From contig OY997593.1 of assembly GCA_963921825.1 (NCBI GenBank), positions 49,274,039 through 49,338,038 on the forward strand: a DNA stretch of 64,000 nt, read 5' to 3'. The notes under the pieces were generated by a model. The model had not been told where the DNA came from, did not search any database, and saw only the letters and a list, made by a program, of their open reading frames with translations. Position numbers and translations under genes: made by a program. Positions 10,858 to 23,416 of this stretch are shown here, piece after piece (position 1 is the first letter of the stretch; each line of letters starts with the position of its first letter). The stretch is from Erodium maritimum. Taxonomy: Eukaryota; Streptophyta; Magnoliopsida; Geraniales; Geraniaceae.

Positions 10858-12470
10858 TTAATTATAAAAAAGAGTCATTACATTGCATAAAACTCTCGAA
10901 TGTCTCTTTACAAAAAACTTTGAGACAGATGAACCGTGACAATCGGTATTGGAAGATCCATAAAGGCCAACTGAAATGAAAACTAAACTATGACGAAACC
11001 AATGATTGTTGCTCAAGGTATTGCCTAAACGATGCATACTATGTAGAGTGCGATCGAACCTGCTAACATCAGTTTTAAAGGCAAACAGAGTTGTTCCCAA
11101 GGACCCCTCTCAAGGTCAGTCCCTACGGCACTGGATTCTTTTCATTCCTCCATGTGGGGCTGCTTCCCCACCTTATCCTGGTCGTCTCGGGGTTCCCCAG
11201 CGTACCCCTTTTTCACTCCCCCGGCTCTTGCTCCAGTTCTAGCCACAGCTCCAGCACCAAGGTCAGCCATATCTCTGTGTCCAGGCAAGCACGGGGTGTC
11301 GGGTTTCCAACTACCAGAGAGTTGGCCATCCACCAAAATCTTCCAACCCGGATTGATCGAGCAGGCCTAGGGGACGCCCCGAGGGCTCGCACCGTTAGTT
11401 GCAGTAGCCACGGATACAATTGGGCCCCTTCCCCGAGACAAGGGGCCCTTAGGTGCAGAAGTCGAGGATACCGAATTGTGGGACGCCTGACGATCCCGAT
11501 CTGTTCAATACGGCTTGGCCTGACGATCTTTCTAGAACTCCAAGATAGAGGAGTCGAACCGTGAGGTACCAACCACCTCCCGATCACACTCATTAACAAT
11601 GTGGCCGATCAAGCCACTGTTAAAACAAAACACAAGCAATTTTGTATAAGTGAATGAGTCATGAACCGGTTCGAGGAATTCCCGAAAGCGAAGCAGGAGC
11701 TGACGGCGTAGAGGACGCTCCACAAGGTGCCAAAACGGACCTTCATCGTTTCTCCCCAACATGTACCTCATTGGTCACATGGGACATCAACACACAATCA
11801 TAGTACCGAGCCGATCGTCTCTCATGTGGTTCTGGTTCGCATCTGTGGGGCTCGGGCTTTTACTCCCTAAGTGTTCGGTGGTTACACATGCCAAGATGTG
11901 CAAGTCGAGAAGACTTCTTCATTCATATCCCTTGCAGTATTGGTGGGCGCCGAAAGAGGAAGAACTTGAGAAGTTGGATCGAGACCACCCGTGGAGTGTC
12001 GGAAAAAACTTCAGGAAGGAAAGAATTGTCTCGGCGATGATGGGAATGTATGTTGAGGAGACCTTCAGACTGCTATGGATCTGGAAAGTGGCATTTTCGT
12101 CCTTTGGACTTAAGAGTCAACAATATCGGCCAGGGAAGGAGGGAGGTTGTTCGACTCCAAAGTTTCAATTGGTTTCACAAAACTGATTGGTGTGTAACTT
12201 TAGAGGTCATAGAGTTCCATTGTAAGGTAACATTGTATGCCTTTTTCCTAGGCATGAGGAAGAGGCCACAGGATGACCTATAAAACAGTGCCCATTCGAA
12301 AAAGCGAGTTCTTTGAGAGAGGCACCTCACGTGATGAGAAATGGTATTTAACCCCGCATCTCTCCATAAGAAGGTAACGGTCAATAGAAGTTCCATTGAT
12401 ACTCCTCCCCTCCCCCACTGGTGTTATTAATTTATGCAAATTTCGTTCATGGACTAGCATTTTTTCATAT
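10858..12470 (-). pseudogene. Decayed LINE ORF1 (zinc-knuckle end)
   Basis: On the minus strand, short frame pieces line up with the LINE ORF1 at 60976-62167. They include DVPCDQ followed by a stop (about 11770), a block RPLRRQLLLRF (about 11720), a zinc-knuckle remnant at 11627-11586 and a C-terminal RDDQDKVGKQPHMEE (about 11190-11142). The knuckle reads CFNSGLIGHIVNEC, so its second cysteine is serine and it could not bind zinc normally. Several stops and frameshifts separate the pieces. No ORF2 (endonuclease or reverse transcriptase) follows; the 3' end about 11100-10850 is non-coding. The N-terminal DUF4283 part, expected about 11800-12400, is too decayed to trace. Confidence 0.65.
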
Positions 12471-12477
12471 ACTCTAG

Positions 12478-13340
12478 TTTTTTTTTACAGAAAGATTCAT
12501 TAATAATTAACAAATTTTACAAATCGAAAAACATAAACATTGCATCCATTCGTCATTTTTGGGAACCCGAGGGACGAGAAACAAGATGAATAGCTCTCGA
12601 AAATGACGACGCATTGCCTAAATAATCAACGACTATCAAGTCGGTCTTTCTTCTCGACTTTTCAGAAAGATACGTCGAAGAAAAGACCTGACTGGACACG
12701 TTACCAAAGACAACAGCCATACCTACCGGAGATCTGGCAGGGGGAACACCAAAACACAACCAACATAAATAACAATAACAAGCAAACCTAATCGCGGTCG
12801 GCCTCCAGTGTTTGGGATGAGGAGGGCGGCGCCATCGGGTGCAACCTGGTCTGTTTAGGGTTGGTGTACGGATCTGACCGGATAAACATGATAAGCAAGA
12901 GCACGAATGAATGGCTCGGAGTGCGGTGTTCCAATGGAAGGTTGGCACAGATCTGGCCATCTAACCTGAGGAAGGATGTGGCGGAGAGGCTTAGTCAATA
13001 AAGTCGTCATCGTCGGGAGAACAACGATGGGGAAGGGGTTTGGGCAGATGGACAAGGGGGCGAAGATGGGGCGTGGCGAAGGGGGAAACGATCGAACGAC
13101 TATCGTCGTTGGGAGGGGTTGGGGTATTGGACTCGAGGGTAGTACAGAGGATGAACGATCCGGCCAGAGAGGTGAGAGGCGGGAACTCAGGTCGGAGGAA
13201 GGTGGATAGGGCAGGAGAGAGGCGGATCTGGCCGGAGGATGGTAGAGTATGACAACATGGCCTAGACAATAAGGTAGAGAGGAAGAGGTGGAAGGGACCA
13301 CCGACAACTCTAGTACCCAACAACGACTACCAGAGTCGCT
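12478..13340 (-). mobile_element. Truncated LINE-like retroposon
   Basis: On the minus strand a C-rich leader (about 13340-12990), rich in Pro, Ser and Leu codons, passes to a segment ending AATGAATCTTTCTGT followed by nine A residues (at 12486-12478). That is the form of a plant LINE 3' end with poly(A). The leader resembles in composition the 5' region before the ORF1 at 62994. No intact ORF, zinc knuckle or reverse transcriptase was found, and no convincing target duplication. Confidence 0.5.
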
Positions 13341-13344
13341 ACAA

Positions 13345-13690
13345 GCTGGGGAAAAAAGGTCAGTTAGAGATAGAGTTCTAACACGTTGTACAACTATCTT
13401 TCTCCCTTTCTGCTCTAGTTAAGAGCTGGCTTGTGAAAGAAAGATACTATTAAAAATTGTTGATTAATTAGCTTACAAATAGAAGATTTATTTTGACAAT
13501 GGAAATTCTAAACAATGAGATATAGTTAGATATTATGCTTATATAAAGTATGAGTTAAGCATCCTCCCATCACAAAGAAAAATACACATGGAATTGTTCA
13601 TTTCATGAATAAGAAGATGAAATTGCAGGTCTTCTTTTCATTCTGCCTGTTGCGGGAGTGGGATATGGATGACTAAAAGGATCCCTCATT
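13345..13690. other. DSE1 3' flank
   Basis: The 3' UTR of the WD40 gene must lie here, on the minus strand below 13695. The sequence becomes AT-rich with AATAAG-like signals near 13605, but no single polyadenylation site can be chosen. Nothing else is recognised. Confidence 0.4.
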
Positions 13691-13695
13691 GCACT

Positions 13696-16600
13696 TCAAG
13701 CCCGAGGAGGATAGAGTTCCCACAGCGCAACTGTTGTGTCTTCTGACGTGGATGCCATCAACTTGCAGTCACTTGAAAACGACACAGCATTACACTACAA
13801 CAACACATGCCAAACCTCATTTCTCCCATAATATTATCTCTCATTGCATCACAAGTTAAGCATGACGTACCAGTGCATGGTGATATTTCAATATGGCCAA
13901 AGCACTTCCTTTACCATAATTGTATACCCTTATTCTGTCATCAAGAAAAAAAAAAGGGGGGGACAACTTGGTTTTAAGCTGCCATATCCTGATAATAAAA
14001 CAACACTAAACTACGAACAGAAATTTGGTGGAACGAAATACCTGTGGTCCCAGCCTGCAGTTGCAGCAATTTTTCCATCTGATCGGATTGAGGTACCTGA
14101 TATACCAGGCCGTTCCAATTTAATCTCTTTCTTCACCAAACAAGTTCCCTGTCCAATTTACACAAACATGACACATATTAGCATCAGATGTTGCAGACAA
14201 TTTTATACAAGATTGAGAAACTTAACCAACACAAATTACCCTGGCATGATCCAAACTGTAAAACAAAACATTGTCATCTGCAGCTCCAGAGATGCCCCCA
14301 CTGCATGTCACGTCAATGCAAAGGCTTAGAACTGCAAAGCCAATACTCAGTAAAGATGCCATGTCGATTTCAAACTTAAGGCAAAGGAAGATAAAGAAGT
14401 GTATCTGAGTAGTCTATAGACTGAAAGTCCCACACCTGGCTCTGAATGAAACTTTACACAACTAATAGGGACACCAGGGTTGCGTACGTCCCACCATAGC
14501 ATAGAACCATCCTCATAACTGCCAGTAGAAGAAGAAAGAACAATGCAGTCACAATTCAAAAAATTGAAACGTTTGGAGGATCAAAATATCACAATGGATC
14601 TTAGGAATTAAAGCAAAATATGGAAATATCCACAGTTCTTCAGCACAAAAAAGTTTAGCTATAATAGATAAAGGGTAAATTACAAATGCATACCCTTAAG
14701 TATGCCCGTTTAACCGATGCATACCCTTAAGTTTGAACTTAACCGATGCATACCCTAAAGTTTCGTTTATTAACAGATAACCCCTTCCGTCAGTCAGATC
14801 CGTTAGTTTACTGTTTATTTATTCAAAAATACCCAAACTACCCCCAACTACCTATCAATATTACACATCCTGCCATTACCTTTCTTTTACCTATTTTGTT
14901 TTTTTTCTTTATTCTTTATTTTTAATTCTTATTCTTTATTTGTTTTATCTTTCATTTAAATTTTTTTAAATCAATTTAAAAATCACATTTTCATTTCAAA
15001 AATCATTTTTACTTTTAAAAAAATCATATTTTTATTTCAAAATCAGTTTTTTAAATAAAACCTTATTGTATTCGTTTTGTAAATTCTTTTTTTATTTATC
15101 TAGTTTTCAAAATTCAGTTTTTTTTAAAAAAAATTCATTTTTTTATTATCAGTTTTATTGTAAAAAATCATTTTTTATATTTTTATTTTACTGTTCATCT
15201 TCTTCGTCCGAAATTAGATCCAGTCCTCCTTCGTCCGAAACTTAGATCTCGATCTCCACACCTCCATCAACAAGAAAATGGAAACTCAGAAATCGAAAAC
15301 TTCAGATCCGGTCACCACCTCCAGTCCTCCAAGCGTTCCTGCAGATTTAAACCCTAAATCGGATTGAATCGTCGAGCTCAGACAATCGAATCGAGCCCCA
15401 AAAGAAGAAGCCCAGATATTGAGCCAAAATCGTCATGAAGCCATCTCCCTGCTCGGAGAAGAAACCATCACCTGCTCCGTGAAGCCATCTGAGCTCGAAG
15501 AAGAAGTCGTGGGTTTTGTGGCCTGTAACGAGTAAGGTCCGAAAACCCCTAACGAATAAATCAGGGGCTTTGTAGATCCGCTACATCTTTGTAGATCTGA
15601 GAGGTGAAAGATGAACATGTGTTGGGTTGAGAAATTCTGTAACTGATGAGAGAGGAGAAGATGGCCGGAAGAGAGGGGCTGGTCTCGGCAGATTCTGGAA
15701 CATGTGTTGGGTTATGAATGTGTGGTTGTGTGTGCTTAATGTAATTTGTTTCAAAAGTTTAATAAGGTTAGTTCAAAATGATTCTGGAACATATATTGGG
15801 TTATGAATGTGTGGTTGATGTAATTTTTTTTTTATATATTTAATTTTTTTATTATTATTTAATTGATTATAGTTTAATTAGATAAATAAAATCAGATTTA
15901 TTATTAAAATAAAATAAGATATATATTAGGGGCATTTTGGGTATTTTGAAAAAATGAACAGTAAACTGACGGATCTGACTGACGGAAGGGGTTATCTGTT
16001 AATAAACGAAACTTTAGGGTATGCATCGGTTAAGTTTAAACTTAAGGGTATGCATCGGTTAAACGGGCATACTTAAAGGTATGCATTTGTAATTTACCCA
16101 TAGATAAACCTAGAGATGTATAAGTTTCTTGGTTACGAATATTAATGCAGATATTTTTGGTTATTTACTATTTGGCATATGCTTTCAATAAACAAAGAAA
16201 TTATAGATTAGTGATACACCCACATTCATTTACAAGAGAATAAGAATATACCCTCCCAAGACATTTAGGAACCCTTGTGATTCAGATGGTACAAAAGATT
16301 GAATTGCCATGCACATTCCTGCCAAGACACAATTGACTGAATGTTAACAGAATGAACTAGGAAGTAATGAATGATCATATATGATAGGACAAAATTCTTC
16401 AGTTACTAGATAGCTTCATCAAACTGAGTTGACGAAAGCTACCCAATAGTAGAAGCAATAATATCATATGTGCTAGATAAACAGAAACCGCAAGATACTG
16501 ACCTCTTGTTGTAGTGGAAATATTTGACGAGCTGCCGGAGCAATTCTGAGGTAATCGCACACACCTTTCTCCAGTATTTAGGTCCCAAATCTCAACCTTT

Positions 16601-18438
16601 ATGTAACCAAATCAAAATAGTCAGTAACAGGTTGCAAAAAAATGAGAACAAACAAATAGCCATAAGTCAGCTGACCTGAGATGATTGCTCTCCAGCAACA
16701 GCTACATACCTCGATACTTCCACATGAACATCTTCTGATAACTGAAAGATTCGTTAGTTCAGATTCCCCATAATCAAGTAAGGAATCTTTGAGCAGTCAT
16801 TAGCATGGATGAGTAATAAATATGAGAAAACAAAAAGGATGTATGTATCTTAGGTAGAACTTACAAATAAGAATACTGCTAGCACAAGATTCAAGTCATT
16901 AACATCAACTTTTTTTTTCATTTAGTAGCAACAAACAGTGTCTTTATACAATTTTTTTGCATCCTTTATCAAGTTCAGGAGCCAAACAATATTTCAGAAT
17001 GGTTCACTGATAATCCATTTGATAAAAGTTCAATTTGATTTTAGCTACACATGTACAAATATGATTTTACGCTTTTATCAAACTCCAATGTCTGGGCAGG
17101 GCTTCAACATAATGACCAGTTTCATAACAGCGCAAGCTTTTCAACAAAATAAAAACCCCAATCTTACAAGATGAAATTCACAAGTAACTTTTCAGACATT
17201 TATACTTTTTCAAACTCTTCCTGCAATGTAGTCCAGTTAATTTCTAGGATCTACCATAAAAAAATGCATGCATGTCTAACAATGTAAAATACAGTTCTCC
17301 AATATTTTGCCCCAACAATATCAGCAACTAAGCATGAAAAATTGAAAATCAAATTTCCGATTGTTGGGTCTAGTAGCCGGAGACCATAAGATATGCTAGA
17401 AAATCTCATAGGCTCATAGCACTGGACAAGAAAACAAAACAATGGTGTGAAGTTAGTCTCTGAGAAATAACACTGACTTGGACAGACCTTGAGGGTTGAT
17501 GGTATCTGCAGAACTTTCTTCCATGCTTTCCCTCCCACAATCTAGAGTTTCTGTGCCCACAGTTGTTCTAACCTCCACATCATGATGATTCTCAGGCCCT
17601 TCGCCAGGCTTCACACATGCAGACGGCTTCTTTACTAAGGAAAGCTTGCAAAAGTGGTATGAGTTTGTCCTTATTGTACATGAGGGATTTCTGTGAAGAA
17701 TGAATGTTTAAGTTCATATTAACATCAGAATCTCAGACTCATATAGCCATGACCAAATCAATAATAATCTTACCATAACTCAAAATCATTCTTCAGAAGC
17801 AAGCATGAAAAAGAAATGAGTACCTGGATAGATCTCCGTCTTCAATATCCCAACACTTGACAGTTCCATCTCTACCCTGACTACAGAATCAGATCATATC
17901 CCCATGTAATTGTTAGCTGACAAAACCATTTAAGCCCAATTCATGTATTACTTTAAATATTAGCACACAAGCTTTTAACCCAAACATATGAGCTTCATAA
18001 GGCACCTGATAACTCTGTTGGTTCCTATTGAAGAACTACTAGCAACAGAAATAATCCCATGTGCTGCACTATGCACCCTGCAACCAGTATTTACCAACAG
18101 ACTACCTCATTAAGTCCAACACGGAAAACGGGGGGGCGGGGGGGAATATCCAACAAAAAAACTGAAATAACTACCACGAAGATGATAATGTACGATGCTG
18201 GACTGTATCCCAAATCCGCAACTCACCATCTGCTGAACTGAAACATGAATACACCGATTTGAATCAATGTGAGAACTATTTATAAAGAGAAGTTGATGAC
18301 TGCAAACAAGAGTAGAGAGGAACAGGGGACCTACCCTGTGAACAGTATGGGTCGTGTTGGATGGAAACAAGCATCCATCACAGAAGCACGGTGACCTCTT
18401 AACACTGCCACAGGATCAGGAGGTGGCCTCTTGCTCAT
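13696..18438 (-). CDS. DSE1: WD40-repeat protein, DSE1/TANMEI (Asa1-like)
   Basis: Complete 13-exon gene: 18438-18335, 18237-18175, 18077-18006, 17880-17824, 17690-17488, 16734-16676, 16596-16503, 16318-16252, 14518-14436, 14331-14240, 14148-14042, 13934-13871, 13794-13696. All introns are GT-AG and phases fit, giving 1164 nt and 387 aa with stop TGA at 13698-13696. The protein starts [20 protein letters not shown]. It has WD-type repeats ending LRIWD, VKCWD, VEIWD, MLWWD and VALWELYPP, plus conserved [10 protein letters not shown] and [10 protein letters not shown]. Length and order fit Arabidopsis DSE1/TANMEI, an embryo-essential WD40 protein tied to plasmodesmal transport and related to yeast Asa1 of the ASTRA complex. 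A variable acidic insert lies about residues 110-170 (exon 5). Exon 6 needs the second of two acceptors (TTATCAG) to keep frame. Intron 8 (1.7 kb) contains a Mutator-like insertion. The 5' UTR probably has an intron (acceptor TGTGGCAG at about 18460), but its first exon is not located. Confidence 0.88.
14673..16099. mobile_element. Mutator-like non-autonomous element in DSE1 intron 8
   Basis: Terminal inverted repeats of about 170 bp: the left end GGGTAAATTACAAATGCATA (14673) is mirrored at 16099 with few mismatches. They are flanked by the perfect 9-bp duplication ATAGATAAA (14664-14672 and 16100-16108), the size typical of Mutator-like elements. Each TIR contains three spaced copies of GCATACCCT(T/A)AAG. 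The interior is T-rich, then has a gene-like, more GC-rich block (about 15190-15680) and a direct repeat of ATTGGGTTATGAATGTGTGG type (about 15705 and 15795). No transposase is visible. The insertion lies wholly in the intron and leaves both splice sites intact. Confidence 0.93.
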
Positions 18439-18583
18439 TATTGATTTCCTTCTGTTCTGCCACATAAACTCAATTGTGAAAACAACTCCAGCAAAACCCA
18501 GGTAATATTTAGCCTCACACATCATGATGTGCTAATTAGCCCCATACACAAACTGTGGAACGAAACGACTGATGTAGAAATGG

Positions 18584-18725
18584 AAATGGGGCAGGTTCGA
18601 GGAGGGGTATACGATCCCCGGCCCTGGCCCCGTCCCCACTCCTGGCCCAATCACACCCCACCCAGTCCACACCCCGGCAGAGCCGGAGATTCCCCGAACC
18701 CGCCCCGAACAGTCAAGTTCATGAC
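18584..18725. repeat. Degenerate CCCCG/GGGGC-rich block
   Basis: A C-rich block built on CCCCGGCC, CCCCGTCCCC and CCCGAACC words. Similar G/C words return at 22917-23005. Such degenerate blocks are common in plant repeats, but I cannot assign a family. It lies just upstream of the first coding exon of the WD40 gene. Confidence 0.5.
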
Positions 18726-18726
18726 A

Positions 18727-19904
18727 AAAAAAAGTAGCCAATATTTAAGCAATAGTACACTGAAACACTTTAGCTCCATAAGAAAATACAGTACCAGCCA
18801 ATTAAAATGATCTTGCTCTTTTTGGCAATTCTCTTCAGTCACAAAATCATAAACATATTGGCACTCATCAGCAGGAAGGCATGCATAGAAATCCTCGTAT
18901 TTTCAGTTGATTCACCTAGTTTCTTCACAACAACCTGCTTTTGCTTCTCCTCAATCTTAAACACCATAAAGTGACGTGTTTGCTTCGCCTTCAGATCTAA
19001 ATCTATAATCCATTTAAGTAATTTCACTGTTGATGGTTCTCTATCACATATCATTGATCTAGGATAAACTACAAGATTTTAAACCGCTCTGTGCAAGATC
19101 ATTTCAAGGCTTATCACAAATTCTGACATCAATACCATCAACTAACCATTTATGGAATCCTAGGGAGCAAATCGTACATGTGAACCACAAAAATGAATAT
19201 GTTGTAAAAAAAAATCTTTCTTCCAAACCGGCCAACAGTTCTCAAGGAAGCAGAATAACAGAATGCATGAATAACACAATAACCAAATACTCTACAGGAT
19301 GAAGACACCAAATGAGCTCAACATTAGTACACCATGAAGAAATCAATTAAGGTAACTTATTAATCTGGCAATGTTGTTATTCACAAAACTATAAGCGAGA
19401 CTCAAGATTATATTTGGCGTCTTCTGTCTTCCATCATTATACAATTAAATTTGAGATGTCACTTCACTAAATTAATTAAGCGGCTGGAAATTAGCTGCTT
19501 CCTTGGAATCACATGATCAGTTCAGGACTGAAGATGATGTAAGAAGTATGATCAATTTATACGTATTACCGCTACATTAGATAATTAAGATTACATTGGC
19601 TCAGCCCTATACAAAGATTGTGGGTAGCAAAAAAATTGAGCCGAAGCTTTTGTTCTTAATCTTAAATAATTTAAACTAAGTAATCATCCAGCCCCAAGAA
19701 ATTTTAGTTCTCCTCTTAGTATATATGCACGTTACAGGCTTAAAAGTATGGAAGCAAGTTCAAGCTCACCATTCAACTTCAAACAATTTTCACCCTATTC
19801 AATATTGTTTTGTTTTCCCATTTCAACCATCTCTTTCTCAGTTCCCAATCAAGACTTTTACCAAATTTCTCTACATCATCAATTGGCAAAACAAAAACAA
19901 AACA
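18727..19904. other. AT-rich non-coding stretch
   Basis: No gene, repeat or element boundary is recognised. It is AT-rich and upstream of the WD40 gene, so it may be the 5' UTR intron of that gene. Confidence 0.35.
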
Positions 19905-19912
19905 TATACAGA

Positions 19913-22393
19913 CAGGGGCGGAACTAGGAATTTATTTCAGGGGTAGCCATGACAGTTAATAAATATAGAGAAAAAATCAAACAAGTATTGACACCCTTAG
20001 CAAAAGTCAACTGCAAATTACAATTTTTTGTAGACAATGCAATGATAACCTTAAGAAGAAGAAAAACATCAACTAAATATAATTTTTATAAAGAACTGTA
20101 TTTATTTACTTACTGAGTCTGAATCCCATATTTCAATAAATTCTAAGCAAACACCTTCCTTTCATTCTAATTGGGAACTAACTAGAGTAACATTAGTGAA
20201 GAAAAAACCAAACCAAATGTTCTAAAGAAGTAAATTAAATTCTGATAAAACAAACCCAATACGACTCATGAACTTGTGATCAAACTGACTTGTTACGAAT
20301 CAAAATCATTACATTAGTTTATTTATTCACGACCAATATGTCTTCTCAACAAACCTCTCCTATAACAACTTTAAGTATCAATCAACAATTTTAAGCCCAA
20401 TATTTAACACAAACAGTGATATCATGGTCAAACTCGAAGCTCATGCTTTAGCCATGAGAAGAAAAAAAATCTAGTCCTATTTTGTTACCATCCAACTAAT
20501 TTAGGTATGCAAATTTAGTTTCAGAAACGTGTAAAAATCCTAGGTTAAATTTCAAATCACAAGAATCAATAAAATCTGAGGAGAATATGGAGCTTGCCTG
20601 CCGTCGACTGGAAAGCTTGTTGCCGGCGATGGAAAAGCGTTGTGAGTCGCGCAGGAAGGAAGAATGGGTTGCTGCCGCATTCGTTTATTTTGCGTATACG
20701 AATGAATAAGAAAAAAGCCCAGCCTAATGAATAGGTTCGGAAGCCCAAACCAGATTCGAAAAGGGAAAAAAAAAATAAGGTGGGTGGATCGAACACAGGA
20801 TCCCGGAAAATTAGCACTCATGGCCGTCTCAAGCATTAAGCGAGTTAAGCAACCGCTTAAGGCCTCATATCGAAAAAGCCTCATAAAATTAAATAATAAA
20901 CCGTTTATGACCTTGGATCAAAAAAGGCTACACAAAACTAAGGACTTGTTATTATTTGATCAAATCTAATCAAACGAAAATGTTAGTTTTCTAATTTTAA
21001 AATTAAATTTTATTACTAATTGTGCCAATTTTGATCTCGAATCAAATTTGTTCTTTAGAAGAAAAAAACAATTCTCATCCAAAAGAAAGACAAATTTTCT
21101 TGATTGTTGAACGTTCTAACAGCTCTATGGGTATTTATTTAGCAGTGAAAACTATCGTTAACGAAACAAAACATGCAAGTTCAATTTACCAGTGATTAGT
21201 GAACTAAATAGGGATCACACAAAAGAATGGAACAAAAGCAAAGAAAAAAGTGTGAATATCTATATACCACACTATAGTATTTGTTTGAGGAATGAGAAAT
21301 AATTTGTCAACTTTATTACGGAAATGCTTAAACCAAAATAACATGAGAAAGTAAGTTGTCAAGAGAAAGAGAAACCCTTCCAAATTTATTGCAATAAAAT
21401 AGGTATTATGAAAGTTTCATTTCATGATTAATCAAATTAATCAAGATAATAAGTAGAGTTGACTTTATATATGTATCACATGAAGTTGTATTGTTTAGAT
21501 TCTAGGAAAATGATTCACTCATTGGCGAATGGAGATGTTTCTCAGTCGTTGACATGAAGATGCTCAACAAAGCGCAAAGACCAGAGGCCATAAACATGAA
21601 TGATGATTTATTTTTGGTTCTTGAGTTCAAAATCAAAATGATCAATAAAAACGAGTTTGTTTATAAGCGTCTTTAATCTTTAGAGAGTAACAACAATTAC
21701 ATGAAGTTAGACATATATCCTGAGGTAACCAGGAGAATGTATTGGGCTTGTTCTATTTTGTTTTTGTCGGTTAAACGGTGGATTTCAATACTAAATACCT
21801 TTAGTTCTTAAAAATTCTTACTTACTATCTTGCAATGTTATTCTAAATTCTGACCGGTTTCTTATTTTTGGTTATATTTGATTGATCATAGTTAAAAACC
21901 CATATTTACTATTTAAAAATTATTTTAAGTGTGAAAATTTCTAGAAGATAATGACAATAGCTAGGCATACACAACGTCACATATATTCTAGATAATTTAG
22001 TGTAATTTTCTAGAATTATCTTGAATCTATCACATCCAAACATGACATGAATACATCTTATTTAGGGATAAATGTGAATCCTTAAATATTTTTATTTTTG
22101 TATTGAATTCTAGACGGTATATCTTATCCATCGATACTATCTTGTTAGAAACTAATATTCATCGTCCATTTTATATTTTTTAGTGTTATAAATAGACGTT
22201 GAAGCTCATTTGCTCAATATCATCTAGTATAATCTTTTTATATGAGCAAATTTACTTATTATCTTATTATATTCTTTCATAAGAAAAAAAAAGTTATTGA
22301 TCAAATTCTCGCTTAAGGCCCCAATAATCACTAGATTCTCAAAATTTTAGGGTGTTCCACGGAACACCCTAAACCCCCTTGGTTCCGCCCCTG
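19913..22393. mobile_element. hAT-family element, non-autonomous
   Basis: The ends CAGGGGCGGAAC (19913) and GTTCCGCCCCTG (to 22393) are perfect 12-bp inverted repeats of the classic hAT type. They are flanked by the 8-bp duplication TATACAGA (19905-19912 and 22394-22401). The 2481-bp interior has no transposase frame that I recognise. It includes a GC-rich block (about 20590-20700) and a stretch beginning CGCTTAAGGCC (about 20856) that recurs as CGCTTAAGGCC near 22310, hinting at a further nested repeat. The element lies upstream of the WD40 gene on its transcribed strand. Confidence 0.9.
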
Positions 22394-22401
22394 TATACAG
22401 A

Positions 22402-23215
22402 GTTGATTTGCATGAGCATATGAGACTAAGATGATTAAAAAATTACATGTACCACAAATGTCAAATAAACAATCATTATGAACTAAAACACCCAATTTTC
22501 AAATGAAAATGTAGGTCTACAGCAGCAATCACAAAATTGAAGAACAAGATTACAAGAGTAATGAACTGACAGGTAAATGTAGCTGGCAGTGTCGGCGAGG
22601 TTGTGGAAAAGATCGGCCTGTGGAAGATCTAATAAGGGTCCAGTGACGGCGAGGCTTCGGAGAAGGCGAACAGCTAAAGGTCGGCGAGAGGACGGAAAGA
22701 GGACGATGGCGAGCAAACAGCGAGAGGTGGAGGGATTGAAGAGGGCGAGAGACGAAGTGTTGAAGTGAAGTCTATACTGAAGATTGAAAAGCCTGTAGAG
22801 AGAGTTAAAAAAGCCAAAGTTAAATATAAATGTATTAGTGTGAACAGTGTATAATGTACATATACTGTGTATAAGTGCGTCAGGTATATTTTGATTTTTT
22901 TAATAATATTATCGTCAAAATCCCCGGTCAATTCCCTGTTCCCCGTCTCGATTGTTAAATTCCCCACCCCGAACCCACCGCGAACGGGTGGGGGCATCGG
23001 GTCGAGTCATTTGGTCATTCATAAACCGATGCAGTTATCTCAGTGATGAAACAACAAGCTGACTAAACACGTGAAATTATGTGGAATTCCTTATGAACTT
23101 AGTAAACGAGGCAGTATATCAAATGAATTTGTTATAAACTCAAGTTACATTGAACCCAAGGAACACAAAACTGATACCAAAAACAGAAACCCTTATAAAA
23201 GCTCATGACTACAAA
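22402..23215. other. Upstream region with a GC-rich minus-strand block
   Basis: At 22560-22800 the minus strand is pyrimidine-rich (TCGCCGACC, CTCGCCGTCACTGG). It could be the first non-coding exon and promoter of the WD40 gene, with the hAT element then inside its leader intron. This is a guess. At 22917-23005 a GGGG/CCCC-rich block resembles the one at 18584. No protein is supported. Confidence 0.3.
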
Positions 23216-23218
23216 CTG

Positions 23219-23411
23219 TGGCTGAACCAGGGAGTTATTTCGGGGGTAGTCATCGATAATTAATAAATATATAAAATAAACATTACCAAAATAGATGACT
23301 ATTATCATACAAAAAACACTAATATTTTGAATTACAATTCAAATGTAATTCTAAACTCAAGACACTTTATATTTAGGTACCGATTATAAACCTAAATATT
23401 TAATACAAATT
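23219..23411. mobile_element. Truncated hAT end
   Basis: The sequence GGCTGAACCAGGGAGTTATT, with following TTTCGGGGGTAGTCAT and TTAATAAATAT, parallels the left end of the hAT element at 19913 (GGCGGAACTAGGAATTTATT, TTTCAGGGGTAGCCAT). Only this side is present. The remainder is lost or was interrupted where the Copia element begins at 23417. Confidence 0.55.
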
Positions 23412-23416
23412 TCTCA

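Noticed and set aside
20552-20884. Minus-strand frame of 110 codons within the hAT element as a gene
   Set aside because: No recognisable domain, low-complexity content and position inside a non-autonomous transposon.
18584-23005. The two GGGG/CCCC-rich blocks as terminal inverted repeats of one large element
   Set aside because: They share words only, are not alignable as inverted copies, and no target duplication flanks them.
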